NCBI RefSeq assembly: GCF_000515335.1 | Contig: NZ_KI911563.1 | Span: 3,810,869-3,874,868, forward strand | Length of the DNA: 64,000 nucleotides | DNA from: Cohnella panacarvi Gsoil 349 | Lineage (GTDB): Bacteria; Bacillota; Bacilli; Paenibacillales; Paenibacillaceae | Direction: 5' to 3' | Shown here: piece after piece, positions 25,801-34,103 of the stretch | Position numbering within the stretch: the first letter of the stretch is position 1 | Layout of the letters: the number at the start of each line of letters is the position of its first letter | The notes under the pieces: generated by a model | The model's database searches: none | What the model saw: the letters and a program-made list of their open reading frames with translations, nothing else | What the model was told of the DNA's origin: nothing | Translations under genes and position numbers: made by a program

Positions 25801-25829
25801 TTGACATGATACTATTTGTATCATAAATT
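25801..25829 (+). promoter_or_regulatory. Promoter with spacer-embedded operator (copy 4), rfbA
   Basis: TTGACA (25801-25806), 17-bp spacer with GATACTATTTGTATC (25808-25822), -10 TAAATT (25824-25829). A weaker GATACATATCGTC element lies downstream near 25840, as in copy 2. Confidence 0.78.
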
Positions 25830-25892
25830 AAGTTCATTAGATACATATCGTCGCTTTTAAAATGAAGATTAAGATTCGAAGGAGAGGTTCCT

Positions 25893-26801
25893 ATGAAAGG
25901 GATTTTATTGGCCGGAGGAAGCGGAACGCGGTTATATCCTTTAACGAGAGCGGTATCGAAACAATTGTTGCCGGTGTACGATAAACCGATGATCTACTAC
26001 CCGCTGTCCGTCTTGATGCTGGCGGGAATTCGCGACATTATGATTATCTCCACGCCGGAAGACACGCCGAGATTCAGAAGCTTGCTCGGAGACGGAGCGG
26101 ATTTGGGCGTATCGTTCACCTATGCCGTTCAGCCTTCCCCAGACGGGGTCGCGCAGGCGTTCACGATCGCCGAATCGTTCATCGGCAACGACAATGTGGC
26201 GCTCATTCTGGGAGACAATTTGTTTTACGGCAACGGGCTTCAACAGATGCTGGACCGAGCGGTGCAGAGACCGCACGGCGCAACGATATTCGGCTATTTC
26301 GTGAACGATCCGGGCCGGTTCGGGGTAGTCGATTTCGACGACGGCGGGAAAGTGGTTTCTATTGAAGAGAAACCCGCGATTCCTAAGACCAACTATGCAG
26401 TGACGGGCTTGTACTTCTACGATAACCGCATCGTCGAAATCGCGAAGGGCATTAAACCTTCCGCTCGCGGCGAGCTCGAGATTACGGACGTAAACAAAGC
26501 CTATCTGGATTCCGGGGACCTGCACGTGGAAATATTGGGCAGAGGCTTCTCCTGGCTGGATTCCGGGACGCACGAGTCCTTGTTGGAGGCTTCGCAGTTT
26601 ATCGAGACGATCGAGAAAAGGCAAAGCCTGAAGATCGCTTGTCTGGAGGAGATCGCCTATCAAAGGGGATATATCTCGAGGGAGCAATTGCTCAATTTGG
26701 CGGAACCGATGATGAAGAACGAATACGGGAAATACTTGGCGACGATCGCGAATTATCAAATGAAAAAGCTGCCGCTATCCGTTCCAGGCGGCATCAAGTG
26801 A
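25893..26801 (+). CDS. rfbA: Glucose-1-phosphate thymidylyltransferase (RfbA/RmlA)
   Basis: 302 aa. Makes dTDP-glucose from glucose-1-phosphate and dTTP, the first step to dTDP-rhamnose and other dTDP-deoxysugars. [18 protein letters not shown] is the nucleotide-binding loop, then [25 protein letters not shown] and [12 protein letters not shown], all as in RmlA; the length is normal. AAGGAGAGG lies 7 bases before the ATG. It is a single-gene unit with its own operator-bearing promoter, divergent from the peptide operon, and followed by a terminator. With rfbC at 15494 it points to a dTDP-deoxysugar in the surface polymer. Confidence 0.95.
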   Translation: MKGILLAGGSGTRLYPLTRAVSKQLLPVYDKPMIYYPLSVLMLAGIRDIMIISTPEDTPRFRSLLGDGADLGVSFTYAVQPSPDGVAQAFTIAESFIGNDNVALILGDNLFYGNGLQQMLDRAVQRPHGATIFGYFVNDPGRFGVVDFDDGGKVVSIEEKPAIPKTNYAVTGLYFYDNRIVEIAKGIKPSARGELEITDVNKAYLDSGDLHVEILGRGFSWLDSGTHESLLEASQFIETIEKRQSLKIACLEEIAYQRGYISREQLLNLAEPMMKNEYGKYLATIANYQMKKLPLSVPGGIK

Positions 26802-26823
26802 ATAGGCGCAAGGCTGTAACGCA

Positions 26824-26859
26824 AGAAGCAGGCGGGATGAGTCCCGACTGCTTCTTTTT
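26824..26859 (+). terminator. rfbA terminator
   Basis: AGAAGCAG ... CTGCTTCT with an inner CGGG/CCCG pairing, followed by TTTTC. Confidence 0.85.
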
Positions 26860-26959
26860 CAACCTATCAGAGAGTGACCGTGAATACGGCCGCACGGCGA
26901 CGGAGCGAATCCCACTCTCTCCGCCAACCGATAGAACCTGCGATCGTACATCTATTTCA

Positions 26960-27130
26960 TAGAACCGGTAGGGTGTTAAATCAATAAATGCAAATGTGCA
27001 GGTGATAGCTAGCCGCGTGACTCCATTGAAGGTTTGCAGGACTAATACCTGCACCTTTGCAGGATGAAAGGTAAGACGAGCGATCTCGGGTAGTATTAAA
27101 TGCAGAATTGCAGGTGTGCAGTCAGTTGGG
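26960..27130. repeat. Degenerate intergenic repeats (AATAAATGCAAA / TGCAGGT type)
   Basis: The stretch carries several related fragments: AATAAATGCAAATGTGCAGG near 26981, GGTTTGCAGGACTAATACC, CCTGCACCTTTGCAGGAT and ATTAAATGCAGAATTGCAGG. The AATAAATGCAAA core recurs upstream of the second 51-bp array (51717, 51767), suggesting a dispersed family. No coding potential is seen from 26860 to 27458. Confidence 0.5.
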
Positions 27131-27242
27131 GACAAAGCGTGCGACCCCCCGATGCTGCGACGGAAGTAGGAGGACAAAGCGTGCGACCCCCCGAAGTAGG
27201 GGACAAAGCGTGCGACCCCCCGATGCTGCGACGGAAGTAGGG
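27129..27242. repeat. Three-copy direct repeat (GACAAAGCGTGCGACCCCCC)
   Basis: GACAAAGCGTGCGACCCCCC occurs three times, at about 27131, 27173 and 27201. Copies 1 and 3 continue with GATGCTGCGACGGAAGTAGG; in copy 2 the middle 14 bases of that tail are missing. Short ORFs here are only the repeat read through. Confidence 0.75.
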
Positions 27243-27348
27243 TGGGCCGTCCATCCTGCTGCGCTCTGACGCACGCCGATCGCGCGCCGGGAGAGTCGCG
27301 GGAAAGGATTGGTGACGGCACTTTGGCGGTTGAGACGAGCACGCCCGA

Positions 27349-27373
27349 CCGATCCGAGTAGGATCGGTTTTTT
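27349..27373 (+). terminator. Orphan terminator-like hairpin
   Basis: CCGATCC, loop GAGTA, GGATCGG, TTTTTT. A strong intrinsic terminator by form, yet about 550 bases downstream of rfbA with no recognisable gene before it; it may end readthrough or an unrecognised transcript. Confidence 0.65.
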
Positions 27374-27458
27374 CATGCACAAGGATTCTAAACTCGGGGA
27401 GTGGGCAAAAATGATAAAATAAGCCTAACGCTTATCAACCGTTAGAGAGGACAACCGC

Positions 27459-28892
27459 ATGATCGTCTGGGGTTTGCTTATCGCGCTGCTCATCTTCATC
27501 TTCCAAGCCGCCACGATTCTATTGCTTGAGTTCCGCAGGCCCTCGAACGCTACGGCGTGGCTGTTCATTCTGTTCCTTTTCCCCCTCGTCGGATTTATTC
27601 TGTACTACTTCCTTGCAACCGAATACCGAAGGAGAAGGAAGACGAAGAAGAGAGGAAGCCTCGACTGGCGCAGGAGAGAGCTGCTGCTCTCGCGCAGCGC
27701 GGTACTGAAATATCCGACGGCGCTGCCCGATCCGGTGTTCACGTTCCGGCAGCGTCTGTTCAGAGCGCTCGTGAAGAACGGCCAGCTGCCGATTACGGGC
27801 CGCAACAGGGCCGACATCTACAACAACGGACACGATACGTACGAGGCGATGCTGGCGGCGATCCGAGACGCCAAGCACCATGTCCATCTGGCCACCTATA
27901 TTCTGCGCGACGACGATATCGGGCGGCTGTTCCAGCAGGCGCTTCTGGCCAAAGCTTGCGAAGGCGTCACGGTGCGCCTGCTCTATGACGGCATCGGATG
28001 CATTAAGCTGAACGACGGTTACATTCGGACTTTGCGGGAAGGCGGCGTGCGTTGCGCTTGCTTCTTCCCTTTGCGGCCTTCTTTTCTGAAAAGGCGAATG
28101 AACTACCGGAATCATCGGAAAATCCTGGTCGTGGACGGGCTGATCGGGTTCATCGGGGGCATCAACATCGGCGAGGAGTATGTCGGCAGGCACCCGCGTC
28201 TCGGCTATTGGCGGGATACGCACATGCGGCTGGAGGGAGATTCGGTCTATCGCCTGCAGGAAATTTTCCTGAAAGATTGGGAGATCGCGACGCGGGAAAA
28301 TCCCGATCATCCCGGCTTCCTGCCCGAGCATGCGTGCGTGGCGGAGGAGCCGGTCCAGATCGTGCACTCGGGTCCGAGCCGGCACGGAGAAGCGATTCAC
28401 GATTCCGTCTACGCGATCATGACGGCAGCCAGGCATCGCATATGGATCACGACGCCGTACTTCATTCCGAGCATGGCCGTGGCGATGGCGCTTCGCGACG
28501 CGGCGATGAACGGGCTTGACGTGCGTATCATCGTTCCTTACGTTCCGGATACTTGGCTTGTTCATCTGGCCACGCTTTCCTACGTGGAGACGATGCTGCA
28601 GCACGGCGTGCGCGTATGGCAATACCGCAAAGGCTTCATTCACGCCAAGACGATGATCGTGGACGAGATGGTCGGCGTCGTCGGTTCGGCGAACATGGAC
28701 CTGCGCAGCTATTACAGCAACTTCGAAGTGAATGCGCATCTGTTCGGCCCGGATGCGATCAAGAGACTGGAGCAGGATTTCCTGCTCGATCTGACGGGGG
28801 CGTCCGAGATCGATCTGCGCGCGTTCATGAAGCGTCCGCGCAAGCAAAAGGCGAAAGAAGCGATGGCTCGCATTCTGTCGCCGTTGTTGTAA
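27459..28892 (+). CDS. cls: Cardiolipin synthase
   Basis: 477 aa phospholipase-D-type cardiolipin synthase, which joins two phosphatidylglycerols. Two N-terminal membrane segments (about residues 1-55), then two PLD motifs: NHRKILVVDG with FIGGINIG downstream, and FIHAKTMIVDEMVGVVGSANMD. Length and order match the Cls family. AGAGAGGAC lies about 7 bases before the ATG. It stands alone, upstream of the convergent NHEJ operon. The 628-aa open frame on the opposite strand is a codon-bias shadow. Confidence 0.94.
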   Translation: MIVWGLLIALLIFIFQAATILLLEFRRPSNATAWLFILFLFPLVGFILYYFLATEYRRRRKTKKRGSLDWRRRELLLSRSAVLKYPTALPDPVFTFRQRLFRALVKNGQLPITGRNRADIYNNGHDTYEAMLAAIRDAKHHVHLATYILRDDDIGRLFQQALLAKACEGVTVRLLYDGIGCIKLNDGYIRTLREGGVRCACFFPLRPSFLKRRMNYRNHRKILVVDGLIGFIGGINIGEEYVGRHPRLGYWRDTHMRLEGDSVYRLQEIFLKDWEIATRENPDHPGFLPEHACVAEEPVQIVHSGPSRHGEAIHDSVYAIMTAARHRIWITTPYFIPSMAVAMALRDAAMNGLDVRIIVPYVPDTWLVHLATLSYVETMLQHGVRVWQYRKGFIHAKTMIVDEMVGVVGSANMDLRSYYSNFEVNAHLFGPDAIKRLEQDFLLDLTGASEIDLRAFMKRPRKQKAKEAMARILSPLL

Positions 28893-28894
28893 AC

Positions 28895-29785
28895 CTATTT
28901 CGTCGGCAGGCCGGACAGGATCGGTCCGAGGCTTTGCCGGGGTGCGGCCGCCAGCAAATCTCCCTGGGCGTGAAGCCGTTCCACGACGTTGAGCAAATGA
29001 AAATCGGTCGGCTTCGCGTCCCGGCGGACTTCGTCCCAAGAGAGCGGGGTCGATACCGTCGCTCCGGGGCGGGCGCGCGGGGAGTAAGCGGCGGGAAGCG
29101 TGCGGCCGGCGAAGTGCTGGATGTAATCGAGATAGATAAGGTCTCCCCGGTCTTTCTTCATCCGTTCGACGGTGAACAGCTTCGGATGCTTGGCGACCAA
29201 ATATTCGGATACGAACTTCCCGAACCGTCGAAGGTCGTCGAAGGTCGGACCACGTTCGATCGGCATGACGATCTGTACGCCCGTCGCCCCGGACGTCTTC
29301 GGGACGGCGGACAAACCGAGCGAGGCGAGCAGGTCGCCGACATAGGCGGTCGCTTCCATCAAGCGCGGCTCGACGTCCAGCGACGGATCGATGTCCAGCA
29401 TCCAAGCGTTCGGCAACGGGGTGTCGATCTCGTCCGACGACACGTGGAATTCGAGGCTATACAGGCTTCCCATCCACAGCAGGGCGGGAATCGAATCGAG
29501 CACGACGTAGCGGATGTTGCCGTCTCTCGCGGTATGCACGAACTCCGGGGTCGGCTCCGGGCAGTTTTTCTGATAGAAGGAAGTTCCGTATATGCCCTCG
29601 GGGTAACGGATCGTCGTTAAGTAGCGGTTCTTCGTGTAGGGAAGAAGGAAAGGGCCGAGACTGGCCAGCCTTTCCACGTATCCGAGCTTCGTCAGCCCCG
29701 CTTCGGGCCAGATCAGCTTGTCCGGGTGAGACAACGAAAGCTCGAAATCCCCTAGCTTAATCCTCGTACGTTGCGCTGTCGCCAT
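28895..29785 (-). CDS. ligD: LigD-type polymerase/primase domain protein (NHEJ)
   Basis: 296 aa, equal to the stand-alone polymerase domain of LigD (archaeo-eukaryotic primase fold), which fills gaps and adds nucleotides at breaks during non-homologous end joining. SHPDKLIWPEAGLTKLGYV and FYQKNCP are family marks near the N-terminus; WMLDIDPSLDV carries the catalytic DxD. In many bacteria this domain is fused to the ligase; here it is a separate gene, last in the Ku-ligase-polymerase operon. A GAGGGGG element precedes the ATG, and the gene ends 2 bases from the convergent cls stop. Confidence 0.92.
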   Translation of the reverse strand: MATAQRTRIKLGDFELSLSHPDKLIWPEAGLTKLGYVERLASLGPFLLPYTKNRYLTTIRYPEGIYGTSFYQKNCPEPTPEFVHTARDGNIRYVVLDSIPALLWMGSLYSLEFHVSSDEIDTPLPNAWMLDIDPSLDVEPRLMEATAYVGDLLASLGLSAVPKTSGATGVQIVMPIERGPTFDDLRRFGKFVSEYLVAKHPKLFTVERMKKDRGDLIYLDYIQHFAGRTLPAAYSPRARPGATVSTPLSWDEVRRDAKPTDFHLLNVVERLHAQGDLLAAAPRQSLGPILSGLPTK

Positions 29786-29809
29786 GCTCTATGCCGTACC
29801 CCCTCGCCA

Positions 29810-30742
29810 TTAAGCTTGTCCGAACGTGCAAGTTGCCGGGTCCGTCTCGGTCTGCGCCTGGATGACCGGATGGCGGAGCGTTCGGTGCGACGTCCATTCC
29901 AAGTATTCTACCTTTACCGTCGTCCTCGGCTCCACCCACACTATCTCCTTGCTTCGCGACGGCGCGACAGCGAACGGGCATTGCTCGCTCGCTTCCGCCT
30001 TCATCCGATCGGTGATCGCTCTCCACTGCTGCTGCGTCCACTTTCCCGTGCCCGCGTTGCCGATGTACGTTAATCTCCCGGCTTCGTCATACAAGCCGAG
30101 CAACAGCGAATTCACGATCGTCCCGCGGAAAGTTACGCCGCCGACTACCGCGATCAGATCGCGGTAATGCTTGAACTTCTGCCAGCGCTTATCCTTGCCG
30201 CCGATCGCGTAGACGCTGTCCAAGTCTTTGGCGACGATCCCTTCGAGCCGATGCTCGCGGGTGACGGAGAGCAATCCGGCGATATCGGGAAAGTTCGTCA
30301 CGAGCTGCACGTTGTCGTTCGGCCGAACGTAGCGCGTAAGCAGCCGTTGCCGCTCCGAGAGCGGCTCGCCCGCGACCGGACGGCCGTTCACGTACAGAAT
30401 GTCGAACACCATATACGTCACCGCGGGCAGTCCGGCGAGCTTTCCGCTGCTCGTGCTGTCCCTTCGCATCACTTGCTGGAACGAGGGCTTGCCTTCCGCG
30501 AAGGCGACGATCTCGCCGTCGAGGATGACGGAATCGGCGGAGCAATAGGCGGACGCGTCAGCCAGCTCGGGATAACGGGCCGTGCGCTCGTGAAGCTTGC
30601 GATTGACGAGGCGCGTCCGCGCGCCGTCGTAGTAGGAGAGCATGCGCACGCCGTCCCACTTCAGTTGCGCGATCCACCGATCGCCCTCGGGCAACCGCTC
30701 GCCGGTGATCGGCTCGAAGGGCAGGACAGGCTGGAGCTGCAT
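29810..30742 (-). CDS. ligD: ATP-dependent DNA ligase (NHEJ ligase, LigD-type)
   Basis: 310 aa with the nucleotidyltransferase motif I KWDGVR (lysine adenylated by ATP), VNRKLHERT, ILDGEIVAF, EGIVAKDLDS and KFKHYRD, followed by an OB-fold with VEYLEWTSHRTLRHP. It seals breaks held by Ku. The start overlaps the Ku stop (TAATG), so synthesis is coupled. The polymerase domain is encoded by the next gene instead of being fused. Confidence 0.93.
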   Translation of the reverse strand: MQLQPVLPFEPITGERLPEGDRWIAQLKWDGVRMLSYYDGARTRLVNRKLHERTARYPELADASAYCSADSVILDGEIVAFAEGKPSFQQVMRRDSTSSGKLAGLPAVTYMVFDILYVNGRPVAGEPLSERQRLLTRYVRPNDNVQLVTNFPDIAGLLSVTREHRLEGIVAKDLDSVYAIGGKDKRWQKFKHYRDLIAVVGGVTFRGTIVNSLLLGLYDEAGRLTYIGNAGTGKWTQQQWRAITDRMKAEASEQCPFAVAPSRSKEIVWVEPRTTVKVEYLEWTSHRTLRHPVIQAQTETDPATCTFGQA

Positions 30743-31695
30743 TACGGCGTGGGCTCTTTCTTGCGCGTGCGGGGAGCGCGCGGTTTAGGCGCGGCCGCGG
30801 CTTCTGCGCCGGCGGCTTTCGCTACGCGCGTGCCGCCTCCGCGGGTGCGGTTGCTCGCGGACGTCTTCGCTGCCGGGTCGGCGTCCGGCGTCGTTGCCGC
30901 GGTGTCAGGGGTTGCGTTGCCCGCTTTGGAAGCTTCGAGGCTCGCTTGCAGCGCCGCCATAAGGTCGATGACGTTCGTCCGTTCGGCAGCCGGGGCGGTG
31001 ACGATATCGGTGCCTTCGCCGGCGATTTTGCGCTGGATGGCATCCATGAGGCCAACGCGGTAATCGTCGGTGTACTTATCGGGCTCGAACGGTGCGGAGA
31101 GCTGCTCGATGAGCATTTTCGCCATCGTAAGCTCTTTCTCGTTCACTTTCGGCTCTGCCGGCAAGTTCGGCACTTGCGCGAGCGCGCGGATTTCGTCGGG
31201 ATAATGCATCGTCTCCATGCAGATGCAGTTGTCGACGGCGCGAATGGCCGCGAGGCTGCTCTTCGAACGAATCGCGACTTTAGCGATGCCGATCTTGCCC
31301 GATTGCCGCATCGCTTCGAGCAACAGGCTATACGCGCCGGCTCCGGCTTGATCGGGCGATAAGTAATAGGGCTTCTGAAAGTAGATCGGATCGATGTCGG
31401 TTAGATCGACGAAGTCCAGAATTTGAATCGTTCGGGTCGTCTCCGGCTTGATCGCCTCCAGCTCTTGATCGTCGAACAAGACGAAGCTGCCTTTCTCGTA
31501 TTCGTAGCCTTTCGTGATGTCTTCCCACACGACTTCCTTATCGCAATGCTGACAAGTGCGGACGTTCGAGATCGGCGTTCCGCATTCTTTATGAATCATT
31601 CTCAGGTGGACGTCCTTGTCCTCCGTTGCGGTGAACATTTTGACGGGGACGTGAACCAGTCCGAAGCTGATCGCGCCCTTCCAGACGGTATGCAT
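30742..31695 (-). CDS. ku: Ku DNA end-binding protein
   Basis: 317 aa bacterial Ku, a homodimeric ring that binds DNA ends and recruits the ligase. It begins MHTVWKGAISFGLVHVPVKM, the universal N-terminus, and has LRMIHKECGTPI, YEYEKGSFV and FQKPYYLSPD. Beyond the core (about residue 250) is a long Ala/Pro/Lys/Arg-rich tail ending RTRKKEPTP, as in Ku proteins with extended DNA-binding tails. The ATG at 31695 is chosen over the 19-codon-longer frame because GGGAGGAG sits just upstream and the N-terminus then matches the family. Divergent from sspH, in line with a spore-linked role. Confidence 0.95.
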   Translation of the reverse strand: MHTVWKGAISFGLVHVPVKMFTATEDKDVHLRMIHKECGTPISNVRTCQHCDKEVVWEDITKGYEYEKGSFVLFDDQELEAIKPETTRTIQILDFVDLTDIDPIYFQKPYYLSPDQAGAGAYSLLLEAMRQSGKIGIAKVAIRSKSSLAAIRAVDNCICMETMHYPDEIRALAQVPNLPAEPKVNEKELTMAKMLIEQLSAPFEPDKYTDDYRVGLMDAIQRKIAGEGTDIVTAPAAERTNVIDLMAALQASLEASKAGNATPDTAATTPDADPAAKTSASNRTRGGGTRVAKAAGAEAAAAPKPRAPRTRKKEPTP

Positions 31696-31813
31696 GGCGA
31701 CAACTCCTCCCATTGTATTAGTAACAGGGTGCCCGTTTTGAATGAAAATCAACCGCTTAGGGAATATTGGTATCGATCTGACTATAGACAGAACCTAAAG
31801 GAGTTGGAGCACG

Positions 31814-31987
31814 ATGGCCATGCCGACGGAGGATTCGCAGGGAGATTCGATCAACGAGGGTAAAGACGTATACGATATGGACATCGACCGGATGATCAAC
31901 GAAGGGCTCGGCGGCGGCAACGTGACGCTTCATAACGGCCTGATTACCGAATCGACGACCGATTGGATCGAGAGGGACGAGCCATGA
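31814..31987 (+). CDS. Small acidic hypothetical protein next to sspH
   Basis: 57 aa, unrecognised. AAGGAG lies about 10 bases before the ATG, and its stop overlaps the sspH start (ATGA), so it is very likely translated. The product is acidic, without membrane segment or signal peptide, with DMDIDRMINEGLGGGNVTLH in the middle. Its coupling to an H-type SASP gene suggests expression in the forespore; no function can be assigned. Confidence 0.7.
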   Translation: MAMPTEDSQGDSINEGKDVYDMDIDRMINEGLGGGNVTLHNGLITESTTDWIERDEP

Positions 31988-32172
31988 AGGCCGAGAGAGC
32001 GCGGGAAATATACGAATCGAGCGACGCGATCGCCGTCCAGTTGGACGGGGAGCAGTCCGTATGGATCGAGAACGTCGACGTCGCGAACGGCGTAGCCACC
32101 GTTCAAGTCGGCGCGAATCCGGTGAACACGCAAACCGTGAACGTCGATCGGCTCCAAGAGAAACCGCACTGA
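31984..32172 (+). CDS. sspH: H-type small acid-soluble spore protein
   Basis: 62 aa. MKAERAREIYESSDAIAV, VWIENVDVANGVATV and VNVDRLQE match the SspH family (minor SASP of the spore core), with the normal length near 60. The ATG at 31984 is used; a 7-codon longer frame has no ribosome binding site. It is the second gene of a two-gene unit divergent from the Ku operon. Confidence 0.9.
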   Translation: MKAERAREIYESSDAIAVQLDGEQSVWIENVDVANGVATVQVGANPVNTQTVNVDRLQEKPH

Positions 32173-32276
32173 GGCTACGGGTATCGATACGAGGGCTTAC
32201 TTTTGGTAAGCGGAATTAAATTGTGCTAAAATTTAAACAGTCATTTAATCCGCTTAAAATGAGGAGTGAGCCAACG

Positions 32277-32843
32277 ATGTCGGATATCATCATTATCGGC
32301 GGAGGACCGGCGGGCGCTAGCGCCGCCATCTTTACCGCTAAAGCAGGCAAATCGACGCTTGTCATCGACAACGACATGAGCGTAACGAAACGCGCGTGGA
32401 TAGCGAATCACTACGGTGCGCCGGAGCTCTCCGGACCGGATCTCGTCGAGATCGGCAAGCAACAGGCGATCAAGCACGGCGCCCAGTTCGTGTCCGCGAA
32501 AGCGACCAAGGTGAGCTCCGAAGGCGGCGTCGTGAAGGTCGAGACCGAAGGCGGCGATACGTACGAAGCGAAGCACGTCGTCATCGCGACCGGATTGTTC
32601 GTCGACGTCGCGGAAGCGAGCGGCATTCGCACGAAGCCGGGCACGGAGCCGCGCATCAAGACGATTCTCGAATGCACGCCGGAAGGGAAGACGAGCATGG
32701 ACAACGTCTGGGTGGCGGGTACCGCCGCGGGCGTCAGCATGCACACGATCATTACGGCCGGAGACGGCGGGAAAGTCGCGTTCAACGTCATCAGCGAGCT
32801 GAACGGCGAGCGTTACGTGGACCACGATGTGTTGAAGGCATAA
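32277..32843 (+). CDS. Short thioredoxin-reductase-like flavoprotein
   Basis: 188 aa. SDIIIIGGGPAGASAAIF is the FAD-binding loop, HVVIATGLFV the second glycine motif and VWVAGTAAGVSMHTIITAGDGG the C-terminal FAD contact, all as in thioredoxin reductases. But the whole NADPH domain and the CxxC redox pair are absent, so the protein is a FAD-only member that must take electrons from elsewhere. The ATG at 32277 follows GAGGAGTGAG. Single gene with an AT-rich upstream containing TGTGCTAAAAT as a likely -10. The redox partner is unknown. Confidence 0.8.
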   Translation: MSDIIIIGGGPAGASAAIFTAKAGKSTLVIDNDMSVTKRAWIANHYGAPELSGPDLVEIGKQQAIKHGAQFVSAKATKVSSEGGVVKVETEGGDTYEAKHVVIATGLFVDVAEASGIRTKPGTEPRIKTILECTPEGKTSMDNVWVAGTAAGVSMHTIITAGDGGKVAFNVISELNGERYVDHDVLKA

Positions 32844-32858
32844 GCTAAAGTCGGTATG

Positions 32859-32892
32859 CAGCGGGTATCCTACACGGATATCCGCTGTATTT
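32859..32892 (+). terminator. Hairpin after the flavoprotein gene
   Basis: CAGCGGGTATCC, loop TACAC, GGATATCCGCTG, followed by TATTTG. The stem is good but the U-tract is poor. From here to 33112 I see no gene or clear signal. Confidence 0.45.
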
Positions 32893-33112
32893 GCGTTCTT
32901 GGAATGGGGGACGGAGTAACTGTATCGAGTACCGTTGATGGGTTTCAGGGCTGCACTATAGTAGTTCTAATTGCACCACTTACATCTATTCGCTCCATTC
33001 TTCCGTCAACATGCTATTTTTAGCAATATGGAATGTACTCCGTGCATCTCATTTACTTTAACGGGAATGAATACGATTCAGGTACGGTATTTGGTACAGT
33101 TAAACCGTAAAC

Positions 33113-33141
33113 GAAAAGCTGCCGCATTTCGCGACAGCTTT
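33113..33141 (-). terminator. Terminator of the CAP-domain gene
   Basis: Minus strand: AAAGCTGTCGC, loop GAAAT, GCGGCAGCTTT, then TCGTTT. One mismatch in the stem. Confidence 0.7.
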
Positions 33142-33161
33142 CGGACACGCATATGATCCCG

Positions 33162-33845
33162 TTAGCCGATAAATTCTTGCACCCATACGCCGTTGTAGTA
33201 CGCGACGCCGATCGTCGTGAAGCCGGCGTTCAGGATGTTCGCGCGGTGGCCTGCGCTATTCATCCAGGCGTTCATGACCTCTTGCGGCGAACGCTGGCCT
33301 TTGGCGATATTCTCGCCTGCAGCGCGGTACGTGACGCCGTATTGCTTCATCATATCGAACGGAGATCCGTACGTCGGAGAAGTGTGGCTGAAGTAATTGT
33401 TGTTGTACATATCCTTGGCTTTGTCCAACGCGACGAGCTTCAGCGCGGGGTTGGTTACTTTAAGAGCAGGAAGCCCGGCTTTCGCGCGCTCTTGGTTCAC
33501 GAGCGAGACGACTTGCGTCGCGTATTCGGACGTCGCGACCGTACCTTGGCTGGAAGAAGCCGGCGTAGTCGTTACCGGTTTCGTTGTTGTCGTCGTGGTC
33601 GGTTTCGCGGTCGTCGTCGGTTTAGTCGTAGTCGTAGTCGGCTTATTGTAATAGTACCCCGGGAAGTACTGCTTAAGGAACGCGTTCAGGTCGAAGCCGT
33701 AATTCACGGTTACTTTCTGCGTAACAGGCGCGGTATTCGAAGTCGCAGCCAATGCCCCGGCCGCCCCAATCGGCAAGGAAAGCGTTAATGCCATCGCGCC
33801 CAGCACCAGTGTTCTCTTCAAACCTTTGTTTGGTTGCTTATTCAT
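33162..33845 (-). CDS. Secreted CAP-domain (SCP/YkwD-like) protein
   Basis: 227 aa. Signal peptide of about 33 residues ending ALAA; a spacer with YFPGYYYN; a Thr/Pro/Lys-rich linker (about 68-100); then a CAP domain with VVSLVNQERAKAGLPAL, YFSHTSPTYG, AGENIAKG and WMNSAGHRANIL, as in YkwD-like proteins. The two His and two Glu of the CAP cavity are present. GAGGAGG precedes the ATG. Such proteins are exported and some are made during sporulation or germination; the molecular function is not known. Confidence 0.9.
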   Translation of the reverse strand: MNKQPNKGLKRTLVLGAMALTLSLPIGAAGALAATSNTAPVTQKVTVNYGFDLNAFLKQYFPGYYYNKPTTTTTKPTTTAKPTTTTTTKPVTTTPASSSQGTVATSEYATQVVSLVNQERAKAGLPALKVTNPALKLVALDKAKDMYNNNYFSHTSPTYGSPFDMMKQYGVTYRAAGENIAKGQRSPQEVMNAWMNSAGHRANILNAGFTTIGVAYYNGVWVQEFIG

Positions 33846-34039
33846 GTATGTTTCCTCCTCATAGTCGCCAAAGGCTTGGAATGACCACAGTCTATCAGCT
33901 CTTCGCTAGAGGAGGCATCCCATAATAATTACCATTGCTAGATTCGTGCCGCGGAATGCCGCAGAGGCAGTGCGTTTGTGACGGTTAATAAATATTTCTT
34001 AATCTTTAGAGGTTGTTTCGCGCGGGAATGAACCACTTT

Positions 34040-34068
34040 TTGCATGTTCTATCCCGCCCCTTTATAAT
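34040..34068 (+). promoter_or_regulatory. SigA-type promoter for the thiL operon
   Basis: TTGCAT (34040-34045), 17-bp spacer, TATAAT (34063-34068), 36 bases before the thiL start. Confidence 0.65.
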
Positions 34069-34103
34069 TAAGGACAAAATCACGTCGCAAAGGGGACTCC
34101 GCC

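Noticed and set aside
27519..29405. 628-codon minus-strand ORF over cls and the polymerase gene
   Set aside because: Lies opposite genes with clear motifs; Arg-rich low-information translation typical of codon-bias shadows.
31696..31813. SigG promoter in the Ku/sspH divergent region
   Set aside because: GGAATA and CTATAGA are there, but the spacing (15) and the -10 do not fit well enough to call.
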